From: Persephonella marina EX-H1
GTDB taxonomy: Bacteria > Aquificota > Aquificia > Aquificales > Hydrogenothermaceae
Direction: 5' to 3'
DNA length: 64,000 bases
NCBI RefSeq assembly: GCF_000021565.1
Contig: NC_012440.1
Span: forward strand, 624,672-688,671
Position numbers and translations under genes: made by a program. Positions 34,979-43,962 of the stretch are shown one piece after another (within the stretch, counting starts at the first letter, position 1; each line of letters starts with the position of its first letter). The notes below the pieces were generated by a model that worked only from the letters and a program-made list of their open reading frames with translations, searched no databases and was not told where the DNA came from.

Positions 34979-35781
34979 AAAAAGGCCGTCTTATAACAAT
35001 CAGGGCTAAACACAGAGCCTTAAGTCTTACAGAAGGTCTCCACAAAACATTTACCATCGGGGAGGAGGATGACCTTAAAAGTGTCAGGGAGTATACTTAC
35101 GGTGATGATATAAGGAAGATAAGCTGGATAATAACAGCAAAGGAGAGAAAGCCTCACATTGTTGAGAGGGAGGAGCTTAGAAGTCAGAATGTTATAGTTG
35201 TTATGCTACTTGATCAGGATATGCTTTTTAAAAATAAGATTGAGAAGGTGGCTGAGATTTACGCTCTTATAGGTTTCTCAGTTCTTTACCAGAAGGATAA
35301 ACTTAACACGTACATACTGACGGACAGTGTTGATTACTATATGAAGCATAAGAACACACCTGTTATAGTTGAGGATGCTGTTGAAAGGATAATGAGCTTA
35401 AAACTTAAGAAGAAAACACTTGATCTTTCAATACTCCCTCAGGTTTTGCTGAAACATAAAAGATCATATGTGATACTTATAGGGGATTTCTGTTATCCTG
35501 TTGATCTTCTCCATATATCAAGGAAGCACAGAATTGCGATAATAAAGGTAAGGGACAGGGAGGAGGAAAACCCTGAGAAGTACGAGAAATACCAGCTTAA
35601 AAGTTTTGATGGGAAGAGAAGAATCCCTTTTTTGAGAAGGGATATGATAGGTACATACATAAAAAATCTCCACAGGATAGATTCTGATCTCAGGGCCTTT
35701 ATGTTTAACAAAAGAATTCCCCACACAACAGTTTACACAGATGAGGATCCTTATATAAAACTCAAGATCATGTTTTCCTGA
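34975..35781 (+). CDS. DUF58 family protein
   Basis: A 268-residue protein with the DUF58 signature REYTYGDDIRKISWIITAK near 38-56 followed by PHIVEREELR. DUF58 proteins contain a VWA-like fold and are almost always paired with MoxR, as here. No membrane anchor is seen, unlike many relatives that have two N-terminal helices. Function unknown; it is translationally coupled to moxR. Confidence 0.87.
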   Translation: MKKGRLITIRAKHRALSLTEGLHKTFTIGEEDDLKSVREYTYGDDIRKISWIITAKERKPHIVEREELRSQNVIVVMLLDQDMLFKNKIEKVAEIYALIGFSVLYQKDKLNTYILTDSVDYYMKHKNTPVIVEDAVERIMSLKLKKKTLDLSILPQVLLKHKRSYVILIGDFCYPVDLLHISRKHRIAIIKVRDREEENPEKYEKYQLKSFDGKRRIPFLRRDMIGTYIKNLHRIDSDLRAFMFNKRIPHTTVYTDEDPYIKLKIMFS

Positions 35782-35808
35782 TCTGGATTTCGTATATATT
35801 TTCACTTA

Positions 35809-35828
35809 AAATGAATAATTATTCATTT
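35809..35828 (+). promoter_or_regulatory. 20-bp perfect palindrome before hypF
   Basis: AAATGAATAA followed by its exact complement TTATTCATTT, ending 13 bases before the hypF ATG. A TATATT-type -10 at 35795-35800 lies just upstream, so the site would sit at the transcription start. Half-sites AATGAA/TTCATT match those at 25989-26002. Confidence 0.5.
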
Positions 35829-35841
35829 ATTGGAGAAGGTG

Positions 35842-38085
35842 ATGAGAAAACATCTCAAAATTCATCTTACAGGAGCTGTTCAGGGGGTCGGTTTCAGACC
35901 TTTTGTTTACAATACAGCCTTAAGACACAACCTTAAAGGATATGTTATAAATGATACACACGGTGTTGTTATAGAGGTGGAAGGTGAGGAGGATGATATA
36001 AACAGATTTTTGATATCATTAAATACCGAGAAACCCCCTTTAGCCCATATATTTTCACAGGAGATAGAGGAGCTTCCCCTGTCAGGATTTGAGGAGTTCA
36101 CAATAAAAAAGTCTGAAAGTAAAGGAAAGAAAGAGGTCTTCATACTTCCGGATATATCGGTCTGTGACCAGTGTCTATCAGAGATGAATAATAAAAAGGA
36201 TAGAAGGTACAGATACCCTTTTATCAACTGTACAAACTGTGGACCGAGATTTTCCATAATTGAGAGACTCCCTTACGACAGACCTAATACGACCATGAAA
36301 AAGTTCAGGATGTGTCCTGATTGTGAGAGGGAGTATAAAGACCCATCAGACAGAAGGTTTCATGCACAGCCTAACGCATGTCCTGTATGTGGTCCGCATC
36401 TTTCACTTTACAGCTCAGACAGAAAGTTTATAGCAGAAAGGGAAGAGGCTTTAAAGATAGCTGTTGAACTTTTAGGGAAGGGAAAGATACTGGCCGTTAA
36501 AGGTATAGGTGGGTTTCATCTTGTTTGTGACGCAACAGATGATAAAGCTATAGATCTCCTTAGAGAGAGAAAGAGAAGAGGTGAAAAACCATTTGCGGTT
36601 ATGTTCAGAGATATAGATCAGATAAAGGATTATGCTGAGATAACACCATTTGAGGAAGCTGTTATTCTATCACCTGAAAGGCCTATAGTTATAGTAAGAT
36701 CAAAAAAAGAGACAGGTCTGAGTAAAGGTGTTGCCCCATATTTAGACAGGATAGGTGTTTTTCTCCCTTACTCTCCACTACATCACCTTTTACTGAATGA
36801 TTACGGTAAGCCTCTTGTTATGACATCAGCAAACCTTTCTGATGAGCCTATAGTGAAAGATAATGATGAGGCTTTTGAAAAGCTTTCAGTATTTACAGAT
36901 TACATTCTTGTTCACAACAGGGATATAAGAAACAGGGTTGATGACAGCGTTGTCAGGATAATAGACAAAAAGATATCATTTATAAGAAGATCAAGGGGGT
37001 ATGCTCCATTACCTGTAAAACTTCCTCTCAGACTGGAGAGGAAGGTTCTTGCTGTTGGCGGACACCAGAAAAACACCATAGCTATAGGATTTGATGATAA
37101 GGCCTTCTTGAGCCAGCATATAGGAGATCTTGAGACTTTAGATGCATGCAGGAATTTTGAGGAGATCATAAACAGATTTTTTGATCTTTACTCATTTCAG
37201 CCTGATGTTGTCGTTTCAGATATGCATCCAGCTTACCACTCAACGAGATGGGCAGAGGATTACACCGAGAAAAATAGTATTCCTCTCATTCAGGTTCAGC
37301 ACCATTACGCACATGCTCTCTCTCTGATGGCTGAGAGCGGGATAAGAGAAGGTAAATTCCTCTCTGTAAGCTGGGATGGGACAGGTTACGGGACAGACGG
37401 TAATATATGGGGTGGTGAGTTTCTGTTGTGTGATTATGAAGACTTTGAAAGGGTTTACCATTTTGATTACTTCAGACTTTTAGGAGGGGAGAAGGCTGTT
37501 AAAGAGCCAAGGAGGGTTGCCCTATCAATCCTGTTTGATATGTATGGAAAAGATATTTACAGACTGTCTGAGGTTCAGACATTAAAATCTCTAACAGATA
37601 AAGAGATGGAGATTATGTTCAGAGTATGGGAAAAAGGGGTAAACAGTCCCTTATCATCATCTGCAGGAAGGCTTTTTGATGCAGCAGCATCAATTATCGG
37701 GATAAGACAGACTCTCTCCTATGAAGGTCAGTCAGGGATGATAATGGAGAATTATTACAGGTGGGATATTGAAGATCACTACCCTGTAGATTTAAGGGAT
37801 GGTGTTATTGACTGGAGGCCTTTATTTGATGCACTTATAAATGACAGGTCTGAGATAGATATTAAGATCACGAGGTTTATAAACTCGCTTGGAAAGGTGG
37901 TATTAAGGATAGTTGATGAGTATAGTGATATACCTTCAGGTCTTACAGGAGGTGTTTTCCAGAACAGATTTTTAACAGAGAAGATACTGAGAATGGCAGA
38001 AAAGAGAGGGCTGAAGATCTTTACACATAAAAAGGTCCCTCCAAATGATGGAGGGATCTCACTTGGCCAGCTTTTAAAAGGTTAA
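35842..38085 (+). CDS. hypF: Carbamoyltransferase HypF (hydrogenase CN-ligand synthesis)
   Basis: A 747-residue protein. Domains in order: acylphosphatase (about 1-90, GAVQGVGFRPFVY), zinc finger pair (CDQCLSEM...CTNCGPRF; CPDCEREY...CPVCGP, about 105-185), YrdC-like domain (about 195-370, AVKGIGGFHLVCDA) and Kae1-like domain (from about 380, AVGGHQKNTIA, QHHYAHALSLMAE, WDGTGYG). HypF carbamoylates HypE, which makes the CN ligands of the NiFe site. It serves both hydrogenases nearby. ATG 35842 has GGAG 6 bases upstream; a TTG at 35830 is less likely. Other hyp genes are not in the window. Confidence 0.95.
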   Translation: MRKHLKIHLTGAVQGVGFRPFVYNTALRHNLKGYVINDTHGVVIEVEGEEDDINRFLISLNTEKPPLAHIFSQEIEELPLSGFEEFTIKKSESKGKKEVFILPDISVCDQCLSEMNNKKDRRYRYPFINCTNCGPRFSIIERLPYDRPNTTMKKFRMCPDCEREYKDPSDRRFHAQPNACPVCGPHLSLYSSDRKFIAEREEALKIAVELLGKGKILAVKGIGGFHLVCDATDDKAIDLLRERKRRGEKPFAVMFRDIDQIKDYAEITPFEEAVILSPERPIVIVRSKKETGLSKGVAPYLDRIGVFLPYSPLHHLLLNDYGKPLVMTSANLSDEPIVKDNDEAFEKLSVFTDYILVHNRDIRNRVDDSVVRIIDKKISFIRRSRGYAPLPVKLPLRLERKVLAVGGHQKNTIAIGFDDKAFLSQHIGDLETLDACRNFEEIINRFFDLYSFQPDVVVSDMHPAYHSTRWAEDYTEKNSIPLIQVQHHYAHALSLMAESGIREGKFLSVSWDGTGYGTDGNIWGGEFLLCDYEDFERVYHFDYFRLLGGEKAVKEPRRVALSILFDMYGKDIYRLSEVQTLKSLTDKEMEIMFRVWEKGVNSPLSSSAGRLFDAAASIIGIRQTLSYEGQSGMIMENYYRWDIEDHYPVDLRDGVIDWRPLFDALINDRSEIDIKITRFINSLGKVVLRIVDEYSDIPSGLTGGVFQNRFLTEKILRMAEKRGLKIFTHKKVPPNDGGISLGQLLKG

Positions 38086-38388
38086 ACAGGGATGGAGTCC
38101 TTCGGCCTTTCCCTCTAATTTTCTGTTACCTTCCTGAAGGTAGTATCTGATCATCCCTTTTGGTGTTCCTTCTATCTTTACCCTGTAACCTCTTCCATCT
38201 TTGTAAAGTTTTTCAGATTTCAGATTAAGAATTATCTCACCAGCTTTGTTCTCATTTTTGTCAAAAAGCTCTAGAAGAAGATGATCCTTCCCAAGCTGAT
38301 AGACCATAACACATCCATCTTTAAAAGATGGATACTCCTTTGAGACAACATCCTTAACAAAGACCTGGAGATCGTCTATCTTTTTCAT
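38074..38388 (-). CDS. Small hypothetical protein convergent with hypF
   Basis: A 104-residue soluble protein, not recognised. It is strand-rich (CVMVYQLGKDHLLLELFD, KAGEIILNLKSEKLY) with charged helical ends; no signal peptide. GGGAGG lies 6 bases before the ATG, and a TATAAT box is on the same strand at 38412-38407. Its last 12 bases overlap the end of hypF on the other strand, so any terminator is inside coding sequence. Confidence 0.6.
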   Translation of the reverse strand: MKKIDDLQVFVKDVVSKEYPSFKDGCVMVYQLGKDHLLLELFDKNENKAGEIILNLKSEKLYKDGRGYRVKIEGTPKGMIRYYLQEGNRKLEGKAEGLHPCLTF

Positions 38389-38406
38389 GACAGCCCTCCC
38401 TTTTTG

Positions 38407-38412
38407 ATTATA
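38407..38412 (-). promoter_or_regulatory. -10 box for the gene at 38388
   Basis: TATAAT on the minus strand, 19 bases upstream of the start codon; no good -35 at the usual spacing. It lies in the gap between flhB and this gene and would separate it from the flagellar operon. Confidence 0.35.
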
Positions 38413-38451
38413 AGAACAATATAAAGATTTTTGGGAAATTTTCTATTCCGA

Positions 38452-39501
38452 TCAGGCAGCTTTTCTTCTGTATATCTTTGCAAGTATCTTAGCTATCGCC
38501 ACATAAAGATTTTCAGGGATCATATCACCTATCTCACAGCTTGAGTAAAGTGATCTTGCTAAAGGGGGATCTTCAACAACAGGGATATCATATTTTTTTG
38601 CTATCTCTTTTATCTTCTGTGCTATATGGTTTTTACCCTTTGCTATCACCTTGGGTGCTGCCATCTTCCCTTTTTCATACTTGAGGGCTACAGCGTAGTG
38701 CTCAGGGTTTGTTATAACAACATCAGCCTTCGGAAGTTCTGCCATCATTCTCATCATAGCTATCTCTCTCTGTTTCTTCCTGATGGCGGCTTTCACATGG
38801 GGATTTCCCTCATACATCTTTCTCTCTTCTTTTATCTCATGTTTTGACATCTTTATATTTTCTTCATGCTCCCACTTCCTGTATATAAAGTCTATTATGG
38901 CTATTGGTATTGATATAACAGCAAATGCGAGTATTAACATAATTATGTATTTAAAAAGAAAGTATATCTCATGGTTTAAGGGGAGATAAGACATATTAAA
39001 ACTTTCAGATATTATCTTCATTAGGAGAAAGTATGCAACAACTGATGCGAAAAGAAGTTTTAAAAGATTTCTTACAAGCTCAAATAATGTTTTCATTGAG
39101 AATATCCTTCCAAGCCCTGAAACAGGGTTTAACCTATCTATCTTCGGGACCAGAGCTTTCCCAGATAGAAGAAACCCAAACTGGACAACATTTGAGAAAA
39201 CACCTATGGCAAGAAGTATAAGGAAAAATGGCAGAACGAGAATAGCAAGTACCTTAACAGACTCGTAAATAAAACCTCTGTTAAGATCAGGAATGAGATG
39301 AAAAGGGTTTGAGAATGTGTGGTGGAAGTACTCTGTAAGAATGTTGTATGAAAAAGGGATGTATGCAAACATCATAACAGCAACTATGAGAAGTGATGCA
39401 GCTATGGGAATATCCTGACTTCGGGCAACCTGACCCTCTTCCCTTGCCTTCTGCCGCCTTCGGGGGGTGGCCTTTTCCGTTTTTGAAGGATCTTTAGCCA
39501 T
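38452..39501 (-). CDS. flhB: Flagellar export gate switch protein FlhB
   Basis: A 349-residue protein with an N-terminal DPSKTEKATPRRRQKAREEGQ, four membrane segments (about 28-210) and a cytoplasmic domain. The autocleavage site, normally NPTH, reads NPEH (near residue 264), keeping the Asn-Pro pair that is cut. FlhB switches secretion from rod/hook to filament substrates under FliK control. Its start abuts the fliR stop. Last gene of the flagellar run. Confidence 0.95.
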   Translation of the reverse strand: MAKDPSKTEKATPRRRQKAREEGQVARSQDIPIAASLLIVAVMMFAYIPFSYNILTEYFHHTFSNPFHLIPDLNRGFIYESVKVLAILVLPFFLILLAIGVFSNVVQFGFLLSGKALVPKIDRLNPVSGLGRIFSMKTLFELVRNLLKLLFASVVAYFLLMKIISESFNMSYLPLNHEIYFLFKYIIMLILAFAVISIPIAIIDFIYRKWEHEENIKMSKHEIKEERKMYEGNPHVKAAIRKKQREIAMMRMMAELPKADVVITNPEHYAVALKYEKGKMAAPKVIAKGKNHIAQKIKEIAKKYDIPVVEDPPLARSLYSSCEIGDMIPENLYVAIAKILAKIYRRKAA

Positions 39502-40284
39502 CTACTTACCCATCACAGTTACAGCTTTTATATACTCTTCGGACAGCCTTTCTATAACTGAAATGGAGAAATATATGATAAGAGATGTTCCTATAGCAAG
39601 TGATGCAAGTCCCACAAATATCTGTAGGGGAAGACCCACAATGAAAACATTTATCTGGGGTATAAGCCTGTTAATGAGAGCCAGAGCAACATTTACAATA
39701 AGAAGTATGAGAACAAATGGAAATGCTATCTTTAAAGCAAGATAAAAAAGTATCGGGAGTTTTTCAAGAAGATGTGGAAATATATCTGTGTTAATGTAAA
39801 GCTTCCCTACAGGCATTATCTTAAATGTCATAAAAAGTGATCCAAGTACTATCTGGTAAGCTCCCGTTATGAAAAAAAGAAGGTAAAAAAGGAGAATGAA
39901 AAATCTGTCAAGTACCGATATCTGACCAAATGTTGGATCAAAAAGGTTGACTATTGTAAATCCCATAAAGTAGCTTATGATCTCAGCTGCGTAGGAAAAT
40001 GCTGATATAAAAAGGTTTACAAGAAGTCCAAGTAAAAATCCCATCAGAAGTTCTTTGAGCACAAGGAGGAAGTAAAGCAGAACTGAGAAGTTTTCAGGTG
40101 ATATACCGGCGTTTATACCAAATATCTTCATAATATAAAATGATAGTGATACAACAAGTAGAATCCTCACATTTGCAGGTATAAGTCCTGTATTGAGAAG
40201 GGGAAAGCTCAGAAATATACCGATTATCCTTGATAAAACAAGACCAAACGTTATCGCAATTTCAGGTGTTATTAATGGGTTCAT
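39502..40284 (-). CDS. fliR: Flagellar export gate protein FliR
   Basis: A 260-residue integral membrane protein with about six hydrophobic helices and family patterns FGLVLSRIIGIFLSFPLL at the N-terminus and LPLQIFVGLASLAIG near 205. FliR assembles with FliP and FliQ to make the helical export gate inside the MS ring. Order fliP-fliQ-fliR-flhB is the common one. Confidence 0.93.
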   Translation of the reverse strand: MNPLITPEIAITFGLVLSRIIGIFLSFPLLNTGLIPANVRILLVVSLSFYIMKIFGINAGISPENFSVLLYFLLVLKELLMGFLLGLLVNLFISAFSYAAEIISYFMGFTIVNLFDPTFGQISVLDRFFILLFYLLFFITGAYQIVLGSLFMTFKIMPVGKLYINTDIFPHLLEKLPILFYLALKIAFPFVLILLIVNVALALINRLIPQINVFIVGLPLQIFVGLASLAIGTSLIIYFSISVIERLSEEYIKAVTVMGK

Positions 40285-40286
40285 CT

Positions 40287-40556
40287 TCAGGATATCAGAA
40301 CTATTATATTTTTTAATACTTCCTGTGTGTACTCAACAAGCTGTCTGAACATCCATGATCCAAAAATGATAAGTGCAACAATAGTGGCAACTATCTTTGG
40401 TATGAATGTTAATGTCATCTCGTGAATCTGTGTTGCTGCCTGAAATATACTTATAAGAAGACCAACAATAAAGGCTATAAGTATAACAGGGCCTCCAACC
40501 ATAAGTGATGTGAAAAGCATCCCCTGCATCAAGTTTATAGCCTGATCTACAGTCAT
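40287..40556 (-). CDS. fliQ: Flagellar export gate protein FliQ
   Basis: An 89-residue protein with two membrane helices; GGPVILIAFIVGLLISIFQAATQIHEMTLTFIPK is family-typical (shown core: FIVGLLISIFQAATQI). Four copies pack around the FliP ring in known systems. Starts 7 bases after fliP. Confidence 0.93.
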   Translation of the reverse strand: MTVDQAINLMQGMLFTSLMVGGPVILIAFIVGLLISIFQAATQIHEMTLTFIPKIVATIVALIIFGSWMFRQLVEYTQEVLKNIIVLIS

Positions 40557-40563
40557 AACACAC

Positions 40564-41286
40564 CTACTGGTAACTCTGTATTAAAGCTTTTGTTAAAAGC
40601 TCAAAACCGTCGGCAAGAACGAAAAGTATAAGCTTAAAAGGAAGAGATATGAGCATTGGTGGAATCATCATCATACCCATGGACATCAGTATACTCGCAA
40701 CAAGCATATCTATTATAAGAAATGGCAGAAATATTATAAATACGATCTCAAATGCCGTTTTTATCTCACTTATCATAAATGCAGGTATGAGGGAGACCAT
40801 ACTTACCTCATCAGGTGATTTGGGCTTTTCTCCAGCTATATCTAAAAACAGTTTAAGATCTTCCTTTCTTGTATTTTTAAGCATAAACTTTTTTACAGGC
40901 TCCTTTGCCCTTTCAATAGCTTCCATATCTCCTATCTCTTTTTTTAGATAGGGCTGTATAGCATTACCGTTTATATCGTCAAAAACAGGTTTCATCACAA
41001 AAAATGTAAGGAAGAGGGAAAAAGCTATTATAACCTGATTTGGAGGGGACTGAGGGATACCGAGGGCATGTCTTAAAAGAGACAGAACGATAACTATCCT
41101 TACAAACGCTGTAACTGTGATAAGTATTGAAGGGGCAAGGCTGAGTATAGTAATGAGGAAGAGAATCTTGAGTGTTATATCGAGATTGTTAAGCTGTGCC
41201 AGCGTATCGTTCACAGCATCAGTCTGTCCCAAGGATGTATAAGTTATGATAAGAAAGCTAAGGATTATTATTCTCATCTTTTTCAC
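40564..41286 (-). CDS. fliP: Flagellar export gate protein FliP
   Basis: A 240-residue protein with a cleavable signal sequence (cleavage near residue 20, TSLG), then helices separated by a periplasmic loop. SLLRHALGIPQSPPNQVIIAF and FLPFLIIDMLVASILMSMGMMM are hallmark stretches. Pentamer core of the export gate. The start is a GTG overlapping fliO by 29 bases, with GGAG 9 bases upstream. Confidence 0.95.
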   Translation of the reverse strand: MKKMRIIILSFLIITYTSLGQTDAVNDTLAQLNNLDITLKILFLITILSLAPSILITVTAFVRIVIVLSLLRHALGIPQSPPNQVIIAFSLFLTFFVMKPVFDDINGNAIQPYLKKEIGDMEAIERAKEPVKKFMLKNTRKEDLKLFLDIAGEKPKSPDEVSMVSLIPAFMISEIKTAFEIVFIIFLPFLIIDMLVASILMSMGMMMIPPMLISLPFKLILFVLADGFELLTKALIQSYQ

Positions 41287-41569
41287 TTAATGAGTCTCCG
41301 GTATTGATTGTATCCCACTCTTTTATAACCTTTATCTCTTTTTCATCAAAAGAGATAAGGAAAAACTGCCTGTTCGCCTCAATTATAGCAAATCCTTTTC
41401 CCTTTGATATATACCTGATGTCCAGAATTTTGATAAGTCCTTTCTTTCCTGGTATAAGCCCTTTTCCGTAGTTATTCACAAAGTAATAAATGGCGTACAG
41501 AAATATGATAATGATAACAAAAGAGGAAATAAACTTCAGATAGTCTGTGTACTCAAGCAAGATCCACAA
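41258..41569 (-). CDS. fliO: FliO-like export gate assembly protein
   Basis: A 103-residue protein with one N-terminal membrane helix (about 12-30) followed by a small strand-rich domain (LIKILDIRYISKGKGFAIIEANRQFFLISF), the FliO pattern. FliO helps FliP ring assembly. Start codon uncertain: TTG 41569 or TTG 41560, both overlapping fliN. Position directly before fliP is strong support. Confidence 0.82.
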   Translation of the reverse strand: MWILLEYTDYLKFISSFVIIIIFLYAIYYFVNNYGKGLIPGKKGLIKILDIRYISKGKGFAIIEANRQFFLISFDEKEIKVIKEWDTINTGDSLSEKDENNNP

Positions 41570-41792
41570 CCCTTATGCCGTATTTCTCGTTTGCTACGAT
41601 AAGTTCACCAACGGCAAACAGCTGATCTTTTACATAAAGTTCAACATAATCCTCTATATGTTTATCAAGCTTTATAATGTCCCCTTCTTTAAGGGTAATT
41701 ATCTCTATAAAAAGTTTTTTGACTCTACCTACCTCTCCTGTTACCTTTACTGTAACATCCTTCAAGAAAGATATATCGTGCTCCTGTGACAT
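41553..41792 (-). CDS. fliN: Minimal FliN (SpoA domain only)
   Basis: A 79-residue protein consisting of one SpoA/FliN surface-presentation domain (FLKDVTVKVTGEVGRVKKLF...LKEGDIIKLDKHIEDYVELYVKDQLFAVGELIV). FliN tetramers form the lower C-ring with FliM and dock FliH. It lacks the N-terminal region present in the second, 190-residue FliN encoded at 62200-62772. The next gene fliO overlaps it by 17 bases. Confidence 0.85.
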   Translation of the reverse strand: MSQEHDISFLKDVTVKVTGEVGRVKKLFIEIITLKEGDIIKLDKHIEDYVELYVKDQLFAVGELIVANEKYGIRVVDLA

Positions 41793-41800
41793 GTCAGCAC

Positions 41801-42313
41801 CTACGCTGTCTGTATTACAAAATCTGTAAAGTAAACATTCTTTACACCGCCTAAAGGTAGTATAGCATTTACCCTCTTTATTATCTCTTCCTTTAAAAGC
41901 TCTATACCTTCAGCTGTTTTGAGCTCCCTTGAGTTTTTTGTAAAAAGAAGTGTTGTTATAGCATCCTTTATCTGTGGAAGTCTCTTTTCCACTTCCATCT
42001 TTACCTGCTCGTTCTCTATCTCAAGTATTACTGTAACTTTCAAAAATCTATCAGCATCCTTGTCCGCAAGGTTAACTATAAATGTACCAACCTCAAACAT
42101 AATCCCGAGGTTTTCTATATCCTTTATCTCTTCCTGAATCTTCTCTGCCTTGTTTTCCTGTTTTTCTTCCTTCTGTTTGTCAAGGACTAAAAATTTATAA
42201 GCTGCCCCTCCTCCACCTGCGAGTATAACAAGGAGGAGGACAGCTATTATAAGTAGTTTTTTCTTCCCACCTTTCTTCTCTTCCTGTTCCTGCTCTTTAT
42301 TTTCCTCAGCCAT
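41801..42313 (-). CDS. fliL: Flagellar basal body-associated protein FliL
   Basis: A 170-residue protein: a short Glu/Lys-rich cytoplasmic start, one membrane helix (about 18-37), a charged linker and a periplasmic domain with FIVNLADKDADRFLKVTVILEIEN and KDAITTLLFTKNSRELKTAEG, typical of FliL. It strengthens stator engagement at the basal body. Confidence 0.92.
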   Translation of the reverse strand: MAEENKEQEQEEKKGGKKKLLIIAVLLLVILAGGGGAAYKFLVLDKQKEEKQENKAEKIQEEIKDIENLGIMFEVGTFIVNLADKDADRFLKVTVILEIENEQVKMEVEKRLPQIKDAITTLLFTKNSRELKTAEGIELLKEEIIKRVNAILPLGGVKNVYFTDFVIQTA

Positions 42314-42335
42314 CTATCACTCCAGATTTATTTGT

Positions 42336-43958
42336 TTACCTTTTTATGTTCATTGTTTCCTGTAGAACCTGATCTGATGTTGTTATAGTTCTTGCATTTG
42401 CCTGGTATGCTCTCTGTGCTGTTATAAGGTTTATAAACTCTCTTGATATATCTACATTTGAAAGCTCTAAAAATCCACCTCTGATTTTAGATATAACACC
42501 TCCGGGAACTATTATCGGTGTGTAGGTCTGACTGTTAGGAAGGAAAAGGTTATTTCCTTTTCTTATCAGAATCTCCTTGTCATTAAATGTTGCTATAGCT
42601 ATTCTTGCCCAGTCCTTAACCTGTCCGTTTGAGTAGACACCTCTTACAAGACCGTCTTCACTGACTGATACTGAAAGAAGATCACCTTTCGCATAACCAT
42701 CCTGTTCTGCGTAAAATATGAATTCAGACTCAACCTGCTTCATATTCTGTATGTCTAAAGTAAACTGGATAGGGTTACCTCCAGTGTTTAATGTTGCAGA
42801 GTTTGGATTGTTAACAGGTATAGGGACTATTGATATGCTGTCTGGAGGAATAGTGTTTGTTGACACTGTAGTATCATATGTTTTATAGCTTCCTGCCGTT
42901 AATGTTTCCGTAGCTCCATTTCCAGCAAACTGGTTTATAAAAACAGTCCCATCATCGTAGCTTATACTTCCAACAACCCTGTTGTCATTGTTAAGGTCTA
43001 TGATGTTTCCGTGTCCATCGTCTATCCAGTTCACATTGTAAGTTGTCGCCCCATCCGTATACTGTGTTATAACAACTGAGCCAGGAAGAACAGGTGTGTT
43101 ATTTAATGTGAACTGTCCAAGATCACCTGACTCGGTTTCTGTTCCTGCACCTGTAATTGTCTGATCCGTGTTTATTCCATAACCAAATACCCTGTTTATC
43201 TGTCCAACACCGTTAAACTCAACAACCAGTGCATCGTATGTGTTTGCATCACCTGGAACATTGAACTGGATCGGTTCATCATCCATTAATCCAAAAACTC
43301 TCCACTGGTTAGGGCCTGTGTGAACAAAATAGAGCTGTGCCTCGTGAGGAACGCCTAATGAGTCATAAACTGTTATGGCATTAACATAGCTGTAAGTTCT
43401 TGCGTCACTTGTATCAAATACACCTGTTACCAGTTCTGATCCAGCGTCAAGATTTGTAGGTTCTTTTAGTGCGAGTTTTGTTGTTACATGGGGAGGCATG
43501 TCATTTGGTATGTTTATGGCACCTATCGCACCTGCAATATTCCCAGCATCATCTAACTGCCACCCTAAAAGTTTCATCCCGTTAAGATTTATGAGGTCAC
43601 CGTTAGCATCAGTTCTGAACTGTCCTGCCCTTGTGTAGTATGTAACATCCTGTGCATCCCTTACCATAAAGAATCCTTCGCCATCAAGAGCCAGGTCTGT
43701 TGGTGTATTTGTGTTCATCAAAGCACCCTGGGAGAAATCCTTTGTTGTACTTCCTACAAATGAACCACCGCCTATCTCCATATTTTTAGGTGAGTTGTTT
43801 GCAAATGTTGTGAGACTGCTTGATATGAGATCCTCAAAGTTTACCCTCTCAGCCTTAAAACCTATCGTATTAACATTCGCTATGTTGTCTGAGATCACTG
43901 AGAGCCAGTTTTTATTTGCATTTAAACCTGCATTCCCTGTGTAAAATGATTGAATCAT
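42336..43958 (-). CDS. flgE: Flagellar hook protein FlgE
   Basis: A 540-residue axial protein. The N-terminal helix FYTGNAGLNANKNWLSVISDNIANVNTIGFK and C-terminal ANARTITTSDQVLQETMNIKR region are the coiled-coil core of rod/hook proteins (cited motif: DNIANVNTIGFK). It is longer than the roughly 400-residue enterobacterial hook, with extra surface domains in the middle (about 180-400). It follows flgD, the hook cap, in the operon. FlgF/FlgG are excluded by size and by the neighbours. Confidence 0.92.
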   Translation of the reverse strand: MIQSFYTGNAGLNANKNWLSVISDNIANVNTIGFKAERVNFEDLISSSLTTFANNSPKNMEIGGGSFVGSTTKDFSQGALMNTNTPTDLALDGEGFFMVRDAQDVTYYTRAGQFRTDANGDLINLNGMKLLGWQLDDAGNIAGAIGAINIPNDMPPHVTTKLALKEPTNLDAGSELVTGVFDTSDARTYSYVNAITVYDSLGVPHEAQLYFVHTGPNQWRVFGLMDDEPIQFNVPGDANTYDALVVEFNGVGQINRVFGYGINTDQTITGAGTETESGDLGQFTLNNTPVLPGSVVITQYTDGATTYNVNWIDDGHGNIIDLNNDNRVVGSISYDDGTVFINQFAGNGATETLTAGSYKTYDTTVSTNTIPPDSISIVPIPVNNPNSATLNTGGNPIQFTLDIQNMKQVESEFIFYAEQDGYAKGDLLSVSVSEDGLVRGVYSNGQVKDWARIAIATFNDKEILIRKGNNLFLPNSQTYTPIIVPGGVISKIRGGFLELSNVDISREFINLITAQRAYQANARTITTSDQVLQETMNIKR

Positions 43959-43962
43959 GATT

